From assembly GCF_037042905.1 (NCBI RefSeq), contig NC_087257.1, positions 12,126,001 to 12,190,000 on the forward strand: a stretch of DNA of 64,000 nt, read 5' to 3'. Position numbers and translations under genes: made by a program. The notes under the pieces were generated by a model. It searched no databases and was not told the origin of the DNA. It saw nothing but the letters and a program-made list of their open reading frames with translations. Shown here piece after piece: positions 22,301-31,637 of this stretch. The DNA is from Lytechinus pictus. Its lineage: Eukaryota > Echinodermata > Echinoidea > Temnopleuroida > Toxopneustidae. Numbering within the stretch: the stretch's first letter is position 1; every line of letters starts with the position of its first letter.

Positions 22301-25242
22301 GTCAGACCGTCGTCGTAGCTGGCGTTGTTGTTGGAGCAGCACGACGAACCGCTATGATAACTATAAATAATAATTATAAGCTATCCGCTCAAAAGTCAAA
22401 CTAATTAGGCCTTCATTACTCCCACACTAACCAAAATAGTATACTGATTTGATGTTGAAATAATTGCAAATACCTTAGATTGATGGCTTAAATTACCGAT
22501 GGCCGAACACATTATTTTGATTTTGGTTTGTACAGATCATCTACACAGCAAGGAATCCAAAAGATGTGTTGGCATCGCTGTATAAATTCATCGGTCTGAC
22601 GCCTGATGCCAAGTTTGTAACATGGGAAATGCTGTATTCTTCAGTCTTCACTGAATATTGTAAGCAGGATGAACAGGATGATGATGATGAGGAGGAGGAT
22701 GGAGATGATGATGATGATGATAATGAGGATGGGGATGGTGATTGTGTTAATGATAGTGGCGATGATGTCAACGATGAGGGTGGTGATGACGGCGATGATG
22801 GTAATGCCAACGGGCGACGACGACGATGATGATGTGATGATTTTGATGATGATGATTATGAAGAGAGTGATGCTGCTGCTGCTGATGATGATGATGATGT
22901 CGATGATGATATTGATGATGCTGATGACGATGATGATGATGATGATAATAATAATGAAGTTAATGACTTCGTTGGCGGTGATGATTACGATGATTATAAT
23001 GATGATAATGATGATAATGATGATGATGATGATGACGACAACGATAACGATGGCGACGGCGACTGCAATGATAATGATGAAACTTATAATGACATCACTT
23101 TATATATTGCATATACGAGGAAAAAAACTAATACGTCATATTGTATGCCACTTCTAAATCAAGAAAATTATTTTGTTTCCTTTCTTTTTTTACTTCACCA
23201 ACTTGTGAAGTCATGTATGGTCCCTGGCATCGGCACGTTCTATCGTTCTGGAAACTACGGAATGACAAAAATGTTCTCTTCTTGAAATACGAGGACATGA
23301 AAAAGGTAAAACTTCACATTGATATTATAAAGCTAACTAGTATTCAGTATTCTTAGATCTTTCATAATTTTTATACTAAAATGATAAGGAATTAAGACTT
23401 AACAAGAATTGCTCTGTGCAGGCTCCTTCGTAATTTCATCTTCATTATTTGAATGTTTACCTTTACGTCAGCTCGCTTATTAATGTCTTGTTCTTATCAA
23501 TCTGCATTTGAAATGTTCGTGCTAAATTGCAAGTATTACCATAAACATTAAAAGCAAATACTTCTTAGATGTAAGAGATTATGGAACAGAAACAATTGCT
23601 GAAATATTATATTTTATATTTCTCTCATTTAGTGAGCATCGGATTAAGCTAATAAATTTACATACTTTAAGTACTATGATGTTCATGTAATATGATTTTT
23701 TTTTACATATATATCAATTATTCAATATTTTGCTCGTAAAAAAGATATGAAATGAAAGTTTTGATCCCTAGTCTTATACCCATTGGCGTGAATCCCTGAC
23801 GTCATGGTATTCAAGAAGGGGATGAAACAATTGATCGGCTCCATGACGTTTGCTCCGGCGACAATTGCTCCGCTCAAAAATCTCACAAAATCCCCTCCCA
23901 TAAACGCTTAACGATTTTGTTATCATTGTTTTTTATTTACTGATAAGTTTATTACCAAATTTCACTCTTGCAGAATCCCTCTAAGATCGTCACTCAAATC
24001 GCCGAGTTCATCGATCACCCAATCTCAGACGATGTCCGAGACGAGATCGTCAAGAAAACTACCATGGACCAGATGAAGAAAGAGATGAAGAGACTGGAAG
24101 ATACACTAGAAGATGGCTATATTTTCAGCAAGGCATTCGGCAAACTCAGCTATTTCCAAAAAGGTAATTTCCCACCCAAGCACAATATTGGTGAAGGTTT
24201 GATTGAAATTCGTTAAACAATAAAGGAGTTATAAATGTTTAACGTTTTTGTTTTGTGACGTCACAGACGAGCACCTCTCCCACATCGTTAGCGTGAACTA
24301 TATACTTCTATGAAAATTCCATAAGCTGACTACAAAACGCACGGTATACATTATGAACAACACATTATCTTTGAATGGGAAATCCTTTCCTACAAAACAA
24401 GGTTGTTTTTTTATAAACAGTTACAATCAAAGACGCATAATGCTGAAAATTTCATCAAAATCGGATTTTTAACTTTAAAAAGGTTATGAATGTTAGAGTT
24501 TCACATAATTTCACAAAACACTTATATACACTTCCTTGTCCGTATACAAATGAGGGACCTAATGACGTCACGAACCTTACTTCATTTTTTCAAATAACGA
24601 ACCTTCAGATAAAGAAGTCCTGGGCCCCGTCTTACAAGGAGTTACGATAGATCCAATCAATCGTAACTATGGAAAGCCAGCAATGTCAACATCTAAAATA
24701 CATGTTGGTTAATAATATTTTTCTAGAAATGATGTATATTCATACATTCACTGTTTTCTTGACAATTTAGTATGCTTCTCTTTGTTTTCAAAGAACAATG
24801 AGCAAATTTCATAAGACAAAAATTATGACATTGATGGATTTCCATATAAAAAATTGAGATTTAATTTGATCAATCGTAACTCTTTGTAAGATGGGATCCT
24901 GGTTCATGTTCTGATTATTATTTTTTCGTTTTCGGACTAACGAGCATCGTGGAATATTTAATTGACATGTTTATGAATAACGAACCTTTGAAATATAAAA
25001 GAACCGTCGACAAAATGATCCTTCGAAATAAAGAGCTTTACCCCCCCCCTAAAAAAAAGACCCGGTACACACCAATAAAATTTGCACCATTCTTAATATT
25101 ATGGTTCCCCTTCTATTAAACTTGTCTTCCAGGTGTAATTGGAGACTGGAAAAACTTTTTCACGGTGGCCCAAAATGAAGAATTCGATAAACAACTAGAG
25201 GAGAGGCTAGGGGAAACTGGGCTGGACTTCGACTACGAGTAA
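19342..25242 (+). CDS. Cytosolic sulfotransferase SULT-A (6 exons, 308 aa)
   Basis: Transfers sulfate from PAPS to a hydroxyl or amine acceptor in the cytosol. Exons: 19342-19507, 21346-21587, 22536-22659, 23211-23305, 23974-24163, 25133-25242 (TAA). All introns are GT-AG and phases join without shift. Hallmarks: TSPKSGTHW at the exon 1/2 junction (5'-phosphosulfate loop, usually TYPKSGTTW), FTHLP with the catalytic His in exon 2, YTARNPKD (3'-phosphate binding) opening exon 3, LKYEDMKK in exon 4, and [19 protein letters not shown] in exon 6. The length fits the 285-310 residue family. The ATG at 19342 is the first in frame that gives a normal N-terminus. No signal peptide, as expected of a soluble enzyme. 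The exon 4 acceptor (TTGTGAAG) is less pyrimidine-rich than the rest. Substrate and subfamily (SULT1-like or lineage-specific) cannot be assigned. A paralog starts at 39645. Confidence 0.93.
19578..19604. repeat. Perfect short palindrome in SULT-A intron 1
   Basis: CATGGACCTATT and AATAGGTCCATG flank a 3-base loop. The GGACCTAT word is shared with the hairpin at 18592-18689. Confidence 0.75.
20106..20275. mobile_element. MITE family M4 (GTTTCA...TGAAAC ends)
   Basis: TGGGTGTTTCAAAAAGCTAT at the left, GCAGCTTTATGAAACACCCA at the right. Inverted inner blocks CGACTGGTGACC and TTCCAGTCGTTCGTAAAG. Same termini as the outer element at 46070-46655. It lies in SULT-A intron 1. Confidence 0.8.
20279..20437. 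mobile_element. MITE family M2
   Basis: GGGGAGCGTTTCATCAATAT at the left, TTTCATGAAACACTCCCC at the right. Inner inverted blocks TCCGACAAGTTG and AACGTCCGACAAGTC. It directly abuts M4. A related copy is at 8271-8436, and the last ~30 bases of the window (from GAGCGTTTCATCAACATTTT) begin another. Confidence 0.8.
21034..21201. repeat. Two-copy tandem repeat (106 bp period)
   Basis: GATGGTTTGGCGATCTCTGA followed by CCG, one variable base, ATTAACTACGAC occurs twice, 106 bp apart, with a CGCTTGAC block before each. It lies in SULT-A intron 1. Confidence 0.75.
21600..21815. repeat. GAT trinucleotide array at the start of SULT-A intron 2
   Basis: Begins about 12 bases after the exon 2 donor and consists of GATGAT with GACGAT, GTGATG and GGTGGT variants. 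A comparable array sits at the same place in SULT-B (44563-45120). Confidence 0.9.
22664..23090. repeat. GAT/GAC trinucleotide array in SULT-A intron 3
   Basis: Starts within a few bases of the exon 3 donor (GTAAGCAGGATGAACAGGAT) and runs about 420 bp. Intron retention would extend the protein with a poly-acidic tail. I treat the open frame as an artefact of the repeat. Confidence 0.9.
23835..23890. mobile_element. Fragment related to the element at 61480-61690
   Basis: TCCATGACGTTTGCTCCGGC followed by GACAATTGCTCCGCTC matches TCCATGACATTTGCTCCAGC at 61474 and the downstream GCCCGGAGCAATTGTCGC. One arm only, in SULT-A intron 4. Confidence 0.5.
24183..24600. mobile_element. Degraded P1/P2-type palindromic repeat
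   Basis: AATATTGGTGAAGGTTTGA resembles the P2 arm. TTTCATCAAAATCGGATTTT, CACAAAACACTTATATACAC and TGACGTCACGAACC resemble the P1 arm. It appears chimeric or decayed, in SULT-A intron 5. Confidence 0.55.
24619..24902. mobile_element. MITE family M1, copy 4
   Basis: CTGGGCCCCGTCTTACAAGG at the left, CTTTGTAAGATGGGATCCTGG at the right. Inner CATGTTGG and GACATTGATGG blocks. It lies in SULT-A intron 5. The four copies of M1 differ enough to suggest independent, not very recent insertions. Confidence 0.85.
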
Positions 25243-25578
25243 TTTCCATCGATATTCTTTTAAAGCTCTTAAACTTAAAAGTACTCGGAGAGGTCAGGTG
25301 CACAAAGATCCACACTTTTCCTCCTGCTTTTTCTTGCTTTTTGTATGGCCCCATAATATTATAATATTAAATGTGTCGTACGGGACATTTCTGATTTCCG
25401 TACGACACACAACATTTTCACCTTTAGTTTCAATTTTACATACATAACACGTTAAGATTTATACAGCCATAATATTGTAATTGATTTATGATTTTAACCT
25501 AAATCTAATAAGTACAATGAAGTATGTACGTATATCTGTCTATCAATGCATTTGTGCACAATAGCCGACCTGGTCTAG

Positions 25579-25584
25579 AATAAA
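25579..25584 (+). terminator. Candidate polyadenylation signal of SULT-A
   Basis: AATAAA about 337 nt after the stop. A second lies at 25627-25632. Either would give a normal 3' UTR length. Confidence 0.5.
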
Positions 25585-25639
25585 GATAAGGGTCCTAAAA
25601 TGTGCTTTATTTTATTTCGAGAACACAATAAAGTCTTCA

Positions 25640-26120
25640 AAGGGACAATTAAATTTTATTTACTTCAAAACTATTCACAAGTACAATAATTCTTACAAAA
25701 TAAAGATATGGGGTGTGTGTGTCTGTCCAAATTTTTTAATAGGTGTTGCCGATTATATGTATGCACGTATCTTTTAAATCTTACTTTTTTTTAATCAGTG
25801 ATACATGATGTGGTTTATATGATTGGAGCTTGGCTTTATATAATGCTCAGCCTTTCTACCACTTCTTATACTTTCATTTTTGTCCGAGTAAAGTAATTAA
25901 TTTCTGTTATTATTTTTTTCTTTTTGATTGTTTGCTTACTTTCAATGTCATAATTATTTGTATAATTTGTTGTCTATGTTATTATATCTTTATAAATGTT
26001 TTTTTATGAAAGTATTGAATAAATGAATTAAACTGTTGAATTGAGAGAGAAAATGAAATATATCGACACTGTTGTTATGAATCGGATTTACGAATGGGTC
26101 GGGACATGAAATTGAAAGCA
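25640..26120. other. AT-rich intergenic DNA, nothing recognised
   Basis: No open frame with family motifs, no RNA gene, no clear repeat. Confidence 0.5.
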
Positions 26121-26124
26121 GTAA

Positions 26125-26283
26125 CAGGGGCGGATCCAGGATTCACCAAAGGGGGGGGGGGCACATTTTCCCTAATTTGACAAGCAAGAAAAAAGTTTAC
26201 ATTACAAATTTTTAATTGTGCCTGTCAAAGGGGGTGGGGGCACAGGCCGGCTGTGCCCCCCCCCCCCCCCCGATCCGCCAGTG
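26125..26283. mobile_element. hAT-like MITE, family H1 (copy at 26.1 kb)
   Basis: CAGGGGCGGATCCAGG at the left, CGATCCGCCAGTG at the right. Inner poly-G and poly-C tracts pair. The flanking 8-mers AGCAGTAA and AACAATAA match at 6 of 8 bases, a decayed target duplication. Same family as 42473-42635. Confidence 0.75.
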
Positions 26284-26471
26284 AACAATAATATTCATCT
26301 TTCGCGGAACTATTGCGGTCCTAATCGAAAATTCAATTAAATCGGACTTTGTGTTTCTGTTGCCATATCCAGTTTCTTTTTTCTTTTTCTCAGGGGTCAT
26401 GTTTGGCTGTTGTTTTTTGTTAATTGTATATTTTTCATATTACTAAAAATAATATATTGATATTTTACATA

Positions 26472-26709
26472 CAGTGGTACTAAAAAGTTAGTGAACCCCA
26501 TCAGAAAATGAACATATCTAAAAGTGTTCAAATTCTGCCATCATTTAGATATTACTGTTAAATTAGGTGATAAAATATTACATTCAATATAGATTGCTTC
26601 TCTTGGCTCACCGGACATCATGGACATTGTAGCATCGTTGTCTATATTCAACACTCATCTTGAAGGGGTGCATATTGTGGTGGGGTTCACTAACTTTGTA
26701 GCACCACTG
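26472..26709. mobile_element. Mariner-like MITE (238 bp)
   Basis: CAGTGGTACTAAAAAGTTAG at the left, CTAACTTTGTAGCACCACTG at the right, flanked by TA on both sides. The next inner block GTGAACCCCA/TGGGGTTCAC is also inverted. A truncated relative is at 43890-44045. Confidence 0.9.
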
Positions 26710-27034
26710 TATATTTGTCACATTTTTATGAAATTCTATAACATAATAAATTTGATACAATTGGTTAAGGTTATGTTTCTTGCAACGTTGATTCGAGTTT
26801 GTCGATTAAAATTCATGTTCGTTTTATAGCAAAGGGCGAACGTTCCGTATAATAATTCAGTATGACCTGAGCAATGTTACAAACAATAATTTAAACAGAA
26901 CAAAAACTTGACTTAGCTGACAAAAAGATGAAACTCTGCCTTTTTGTCATTGGGCAGTGACGTCTGTGGTTGGAAAGTTTTATTTTAGAGTAAAATTAAT
27001 TGCGGCACATATATGTAAAACATGCTGCCAGTGC

Positions 27035-27450
27035 TGGTAATGATGACGATGGTGATGCTGGTGGAGAATACTAATAATTTTGGTGGTGGTGGTTGTGGTA
27101 TACAGAGGTGGTAGAGGTTGTAGCGGACGCAGAGGTCGGACTGATGATGGTGGTGTTGATGGTGGGAATTCAGAGGTTTGGAAGGTGGTACTGATTACGA
27201 CGATGATGATGATGGTGGTGGTGATGTTGATGATGATGATAATGATGTCAATGATGATGATGGTGGTGATGTTGATGATAATGATGTTGATGATGATGAT
27301 GATGGTGATGATGGTGATGATGATGATGATGTCAATGATGATGATGGTGGTGATGTTGATGATGTTAATGATGATGATGATGAAGATGATGATGTCAATG
27401 ATGATGATGATGATGATGTTAATGATGATGATGATGATGATGATGAACAG
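27035..27450. repeat. GAT/GGT trinucleotide array (intergenic)
   Basis: About 400 bp of GATGATGATGTCAATGATG-type repeats, preceded by a GGTGGTGG segment. Open frames in all phases (poly-Asp, poly-Met, poly-Ser, poly-Ile) are artefacts. Confidence 0.92.
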
Positions 27451-27459
27451 AGCTCTAAC

Positions 27460-28440
27460 ATGGTTTGCACACACGAGACGTAATTGGTGCAAAATGCGAA
27501 GAGAGTTTCACAGTAGGCCTAAATACAGTATGCGTTACAAAGGTCAAAATTTTGTTATTCCGAAATTCACACAAATTATGTTGCAATACAGAAGATTTAT
27601 CCGAGCAAACTAGAGGTGCTCGTGAATCGGTGTTTCCTAGTGGCTTTTGTTGTACCATGGACCTATAAGAAATGGACGATTAACGCGAGCATTCTTTTGA
27701 TGCAATCATAGTCGCCGTCTCCTGATTATGTGCATATTAATGATAACATACAGGTGCTTTGACAATAGCGACTACCAAGGCGAATCTGATCTTCACAAAG
27801 GAATGTTTTGCTCTTTTTGCCGTTTGTTGGCTGATGTCTTGTAGCAGATTATACCTTTCAATTAAGATGTTTCAGATTTGGAACAGCAAATTGAGAAGCA
27901 GACGATTTTTGTGATATCAAATTTATTATTATCGATTTGCACGCTTCTGCACACTCATAATGACTTTTCTAACAACGAGAGGGGGACGACCCCTACAAGA
28001 AACCCACCATGTTTCTCTGGAATATAATGAGGAAATCTTTAAAATGTGATTATAAATTACAATCAATCAATTTCATTTCATCCTCTATCTTGAAATATTC
28101 ATACATTTTTCCAAATAAAAACAATGGAACTAAGATAACCATTTGTAAACCAGAACTGCACATTAATTTCCGAGAATGTATTACCTTCTGCGCATACAAT
28201 TTGTCTAATGTTAAATGTCTAATCACCGAAAGCTTCTGTAACTCATGGTTTAATTGGCGGCGACCATGATGGTATCACAGGAGATAAATATGAAGAGAAT
28301 GTTATTCACATGACAATGACAGTCAGATGTTAGTGAATTCATTAACTAACCGATGAATGACCAGCTTTCATAGGTCCATGGTTGTACTAAAGCTGTTGCA
28401 TTTTTGAAAGTCTTTGTTGGTGCTGGTGCACATGCTGGTT
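27460..28440. other. Intergenic, nothing recognised
   Basis: Unique-looking AT-rich DNA without recognisable exons. Confidence 0.45.
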
Positions 28441-28442
28441 TA

Positions 28443-28818
28443 TTCCCAATTCGTCTAATGCCAATTCGTCCAATTACCAACTCGTCTACTATCATTTGGT
28501 CTACCATCAGTTCGTCCACTATCCACATGGTCTAATTGCCAATTCGTCCACTCGCCATTTCCTCTAATAACCAGTAGGTCAAATAGCCATTTAGTCCATA
28601 TACCATTTGGTCTAATTGGTCTAATTGTGCAAAATGAATTAAATTGAAATGGATATTAGACCAACTGGCCATAGACGAAATGGTGATTGGACAAAACAGT
28701 TATTGGACCAAATGGTTGTTAGACGAAATGTTGATGGACGGAATGGCATTAGACTAAATGAAAGTAGACCATGTGGTGAGTGGACGGGTTGGCAGTAGAC
28801 GAATTGGCAATTTACTCA
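28443..28818. repeat. Palindromic array of ~16-bp units
   Basis: About eleven units of the type CCAATTCGTCTAATG / CCATTTGGTCTAATTG stand head to tail from 28448. After an AT-rich centre (about 28625-28665), about ten units of the reverse complement type (ATTAGACCAACTGG, CCATAGACGAAATGG) follow. Units are directly adjacent, without spacers. No coding capacity. Confidence 0.85.
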
Positions 28819-28819
28819 C

Positions 28820-29500
28820 ATGCCTGGGTCCACTCAATCCCCAGTGTGAATGTACCTGCTTACATTCATGCACCTATAAAGCCAGTTCGTAGTTCCATTC
28901 TGCGCATGATCAGAAGATTCTGCGCATGATCAGAGGAAGGTCATTTGTACTAAAGTGACATGGTTGTTTAAAATTTAATGAGATAAGCACCATCTTTGAT
29001 GCCTTGATCATTCATATATTCTTTTGAATTGTGCTTTTCATTTACATCCACAAAAAACATTGCGTCCAAGAACGACTGGTATTTCACAGTTTGCCAAGTA
29101 CATTGTACAACATGCTATAATATGCATACAAAGTAGAAATGCAACAAATACCTTCTTAGAGCGTTCATTTGTGTGCTATTCTAGTCACCTTGTCTATTCA
29201 ATTTCTTCATCCTGTTATGTAAGGCATCCTTACATAATATCTTGCTTTGAAATCTGCCTATCTCAATGAAAGGAATGAAAGGTCGTTTGACCAAAATTGT
29301 CCATGAAGTAACTACGAACAGGTCTATTCTCATCGTCTATAAAGGCATTGCAGTGTGAATGACCCTGAGCCCCTAAATATGTATTGTTGTTGCTATGTCA
29401 TGTTTGTTAAGTAGCATTCTCCAAGCGCAACATAGGCAATGCCTGAGTGCACCCTTTTATGCTGTTCAGCTAGAGCACGGAGGATACCAGGTCAGAATTA
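28820..29500. other. Intergenic, nothing recognised
   Basis: Contains the tandem word TTCTGCGCATGATCAGA twice at about 28898-28935. No exon or RNA gene seen. Confidence 0.45.
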
Positions 29501-29502
29501 TG

Positions 29503-29666
29503 CTGCAGTCACATTTCCCCTACGACAGTCGTACGGTAAGTCGAAAACAGCCGTTTTATTCATTTTATAATTTAAACCACCTATATGTAGTTGGTACCAA
29601 AAAAAGTTAAAACTGTTGTTTTTTATTCGCCGTACGCCCGCCTTAGGGAAATGTGACTGCGCCATT
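29503..29666. mobile_element. MITE family M5
   Basis: GCAGTCACATTTCCCCTACG at the left, CCTTAGGGAAATGTGACTGC at the right. Inner GTCGTACGG and CCGTACGCC are inverted. About 165 bp. Confidence 0.8.
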
Positions 29667-30352
29667 AGTTTGAAAGATGAACCTGGCCTATAAATGAGGA
29701 TTGACAAAGTTTGCTGCTTGTGAGTGCCAACGGGAACGGGAAAGAGCATGCATTCCTGCCTGCTGGGACCCTTGCCAGCAAGCCAGCCGACTCCCGCCTT
29801 CAGGATAGGGTGTACCTTCCTACTACGGCCACACACTACTAACTATTCCCACATAGACTCATGTGTTAAAAATGAGATTTGAAATCGCCAAAAATAAGTC
29901 TTAATAATGACACCATACAAACCTTTATCATTTGGTAGTTCATCCAATATCCTTCAAACGCTAAAAATATAAAAAGGGGTTTTCAGCTTTTTTCGCGCAA
30001 CAGGGGCTCAAACCCAGACTGCATTCAAACTTGGTTGCAGTCACAATGCTCACAGGGTTTCTTGGGCAACTAAGTAGGTTCCCATGAAATCCAGCATTGA
30101 CAAATTCTTGCTCTCCCACGCGACTGAACAGATCCAGTAGTAATCCCTCTCTATGCCCATATGTTCAGATATGCACCGTTGATTTTATATGATAATTTTT
30201 CTAACCATTACGTCATTTTAGATACGGGTCTAAGGGGAATCCCAAAATTGCTCCAATTAGTGGTGTGCGTCCCTACCAGCCACCGGCTTCTACTACGACC
30301 AGTGCAGTATCGCCTATATTACCATGGGACACTCCACATCGGTCCTCGTGGG

Positions 30353-30500
30353 CAGTGGCGTAGACAGGTTCGTACACCTGGGGGGGATGACTCGGCTGCC
30401 AACGCTAGTGAGGGCGCGAAGCGCCCGAGCGAGGGAGCGAAACGACCGAGCGGGGGTAGGGTGTGGGAGGGGGGTGTCCCCCCTCCCACGGTAGGGAGCT
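30353..30500. mobile_element. hAT-like element left end (CAGTGGCGTAGAC)
   Basis: CAGTGGCGTAGACAGG resembles the terminus of the element at 40644-42021. It is followed by GCGCGAAGCGCCCGAGCG, the kind of GC palindrome seen inside that element, and by G- and C-rich tracts. The right end is not found. Confidence 0.5.
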
Positions 30501-30554
30501 TTTGCAATTTTGAACTTGAAATCGTGCAATCTGATGCATACTTAATGAGGTAAA

Positions 30555-30640
30555 ATAACACACACAAGCGCGCACGCACACACACACATACTCACCCCCC
30601 CCCACACACACACACACACGGGTGCGCGCACCACACACAT
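30555..30640. repeat. (CA)n dinucleotide repeat with C-tract
   Basis: Interrupted ACACAC runs around CGCGCACGC and a poly-C tract. Confidence 0.9.
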
Positions 30641-31176
30641 ACTACGCCTTGAATGGACAGACATACATCGACAAGATCTACACACCGTGGCATACGAATA
30701 CAGAATGGACTGACACATAGTATTGCATATTGAACCACACTACGTATTTATTTATCTCTGTGAATTTTGCTGTTACACCTCTTCAGAAAAAAAACCAATG
30801 TCAACTGTGTACACGCAGGTATAGTCTTTGTTGTCTTGATATGGGTATGTGGTTATGAATGAAAACAGCCTCTGTGGCCATTTGTGAATAGAACACATAA
30901 ACAACAAACAAATAACAATATGTCTGTTCATTATAAAGCATAATGAATACGTACATACTATGCTTTTTTTTACCTCAAAGAAACAGGCATAGTATCCATA
31001 GATGGATATTGGCTGGCGGCTCATTAACATACAGATACAAAAAACATAAACAGTATCACTATGATCCATGGAGTAACAATACTGCTCTGTAAGTTTGTGA
31101 AGAAATCGGAACCATAACGGCATTGCATCGTTTCAAATTAGGGCATTATTTACTTCTATTTGATCTCAGTCTTATA

Positions 31177-31177
<1 letters not shown>

Positions 31178-31238
<61 letters not shown>
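31178..31238. repeat. (TAA)n microsatellite at the 5' junction of the retrotransposon
   Basis: About 60 bp of TAA repeats ending exactly where homology to the element's internal repeat begins (31239). A TAA array in the same orientation follows the element at 37528. Confidence 0.9.
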
Positions 31239-31637
31239 GAGAGAATAAAACAAAAGGCACACATACTTTGTAGAGAAGTCGATAATGCCGGTAATGACGA
31301 AACCAGCGATGATCATGGGGATGGTGATGACAAAAATGCCGGTCCTGACGATGCAAACGATGGCCATAGATATGCTGATGACAAGAATGCCGGTGATGAC
31401 GATACCAATGATGATCTCGGTGATGCTGACAACAACAATACCGGTGATGGCGATACCAACGATGACCATGATGATGCTGACAACAATATTACCAGTGATG
31501 ACGATACCAACGATGTTCTCGGCGATGCTGAAGTCAATAATATTGGTAAAGACGATGCTAACGACGACCGTGCTGAAGCTAATAACGATGAAGCAGATAA
31601 TGACAATGTTGCTATAATCGATAACCATGGCGATATT

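Noticed and set aside
27080..27613. Long Met-, Asp-, Ser- and Ile-rich frames on both strands
   Set aside because: All come from the GAT trinucleotide array; every phase is open because no stop can form.
28443..28818. CRISPR array
   Set aside because: Units are only ~16 bp, degenerate and directly adjacent, with inverted halves and no spacers; the DNA is eukaryotic.
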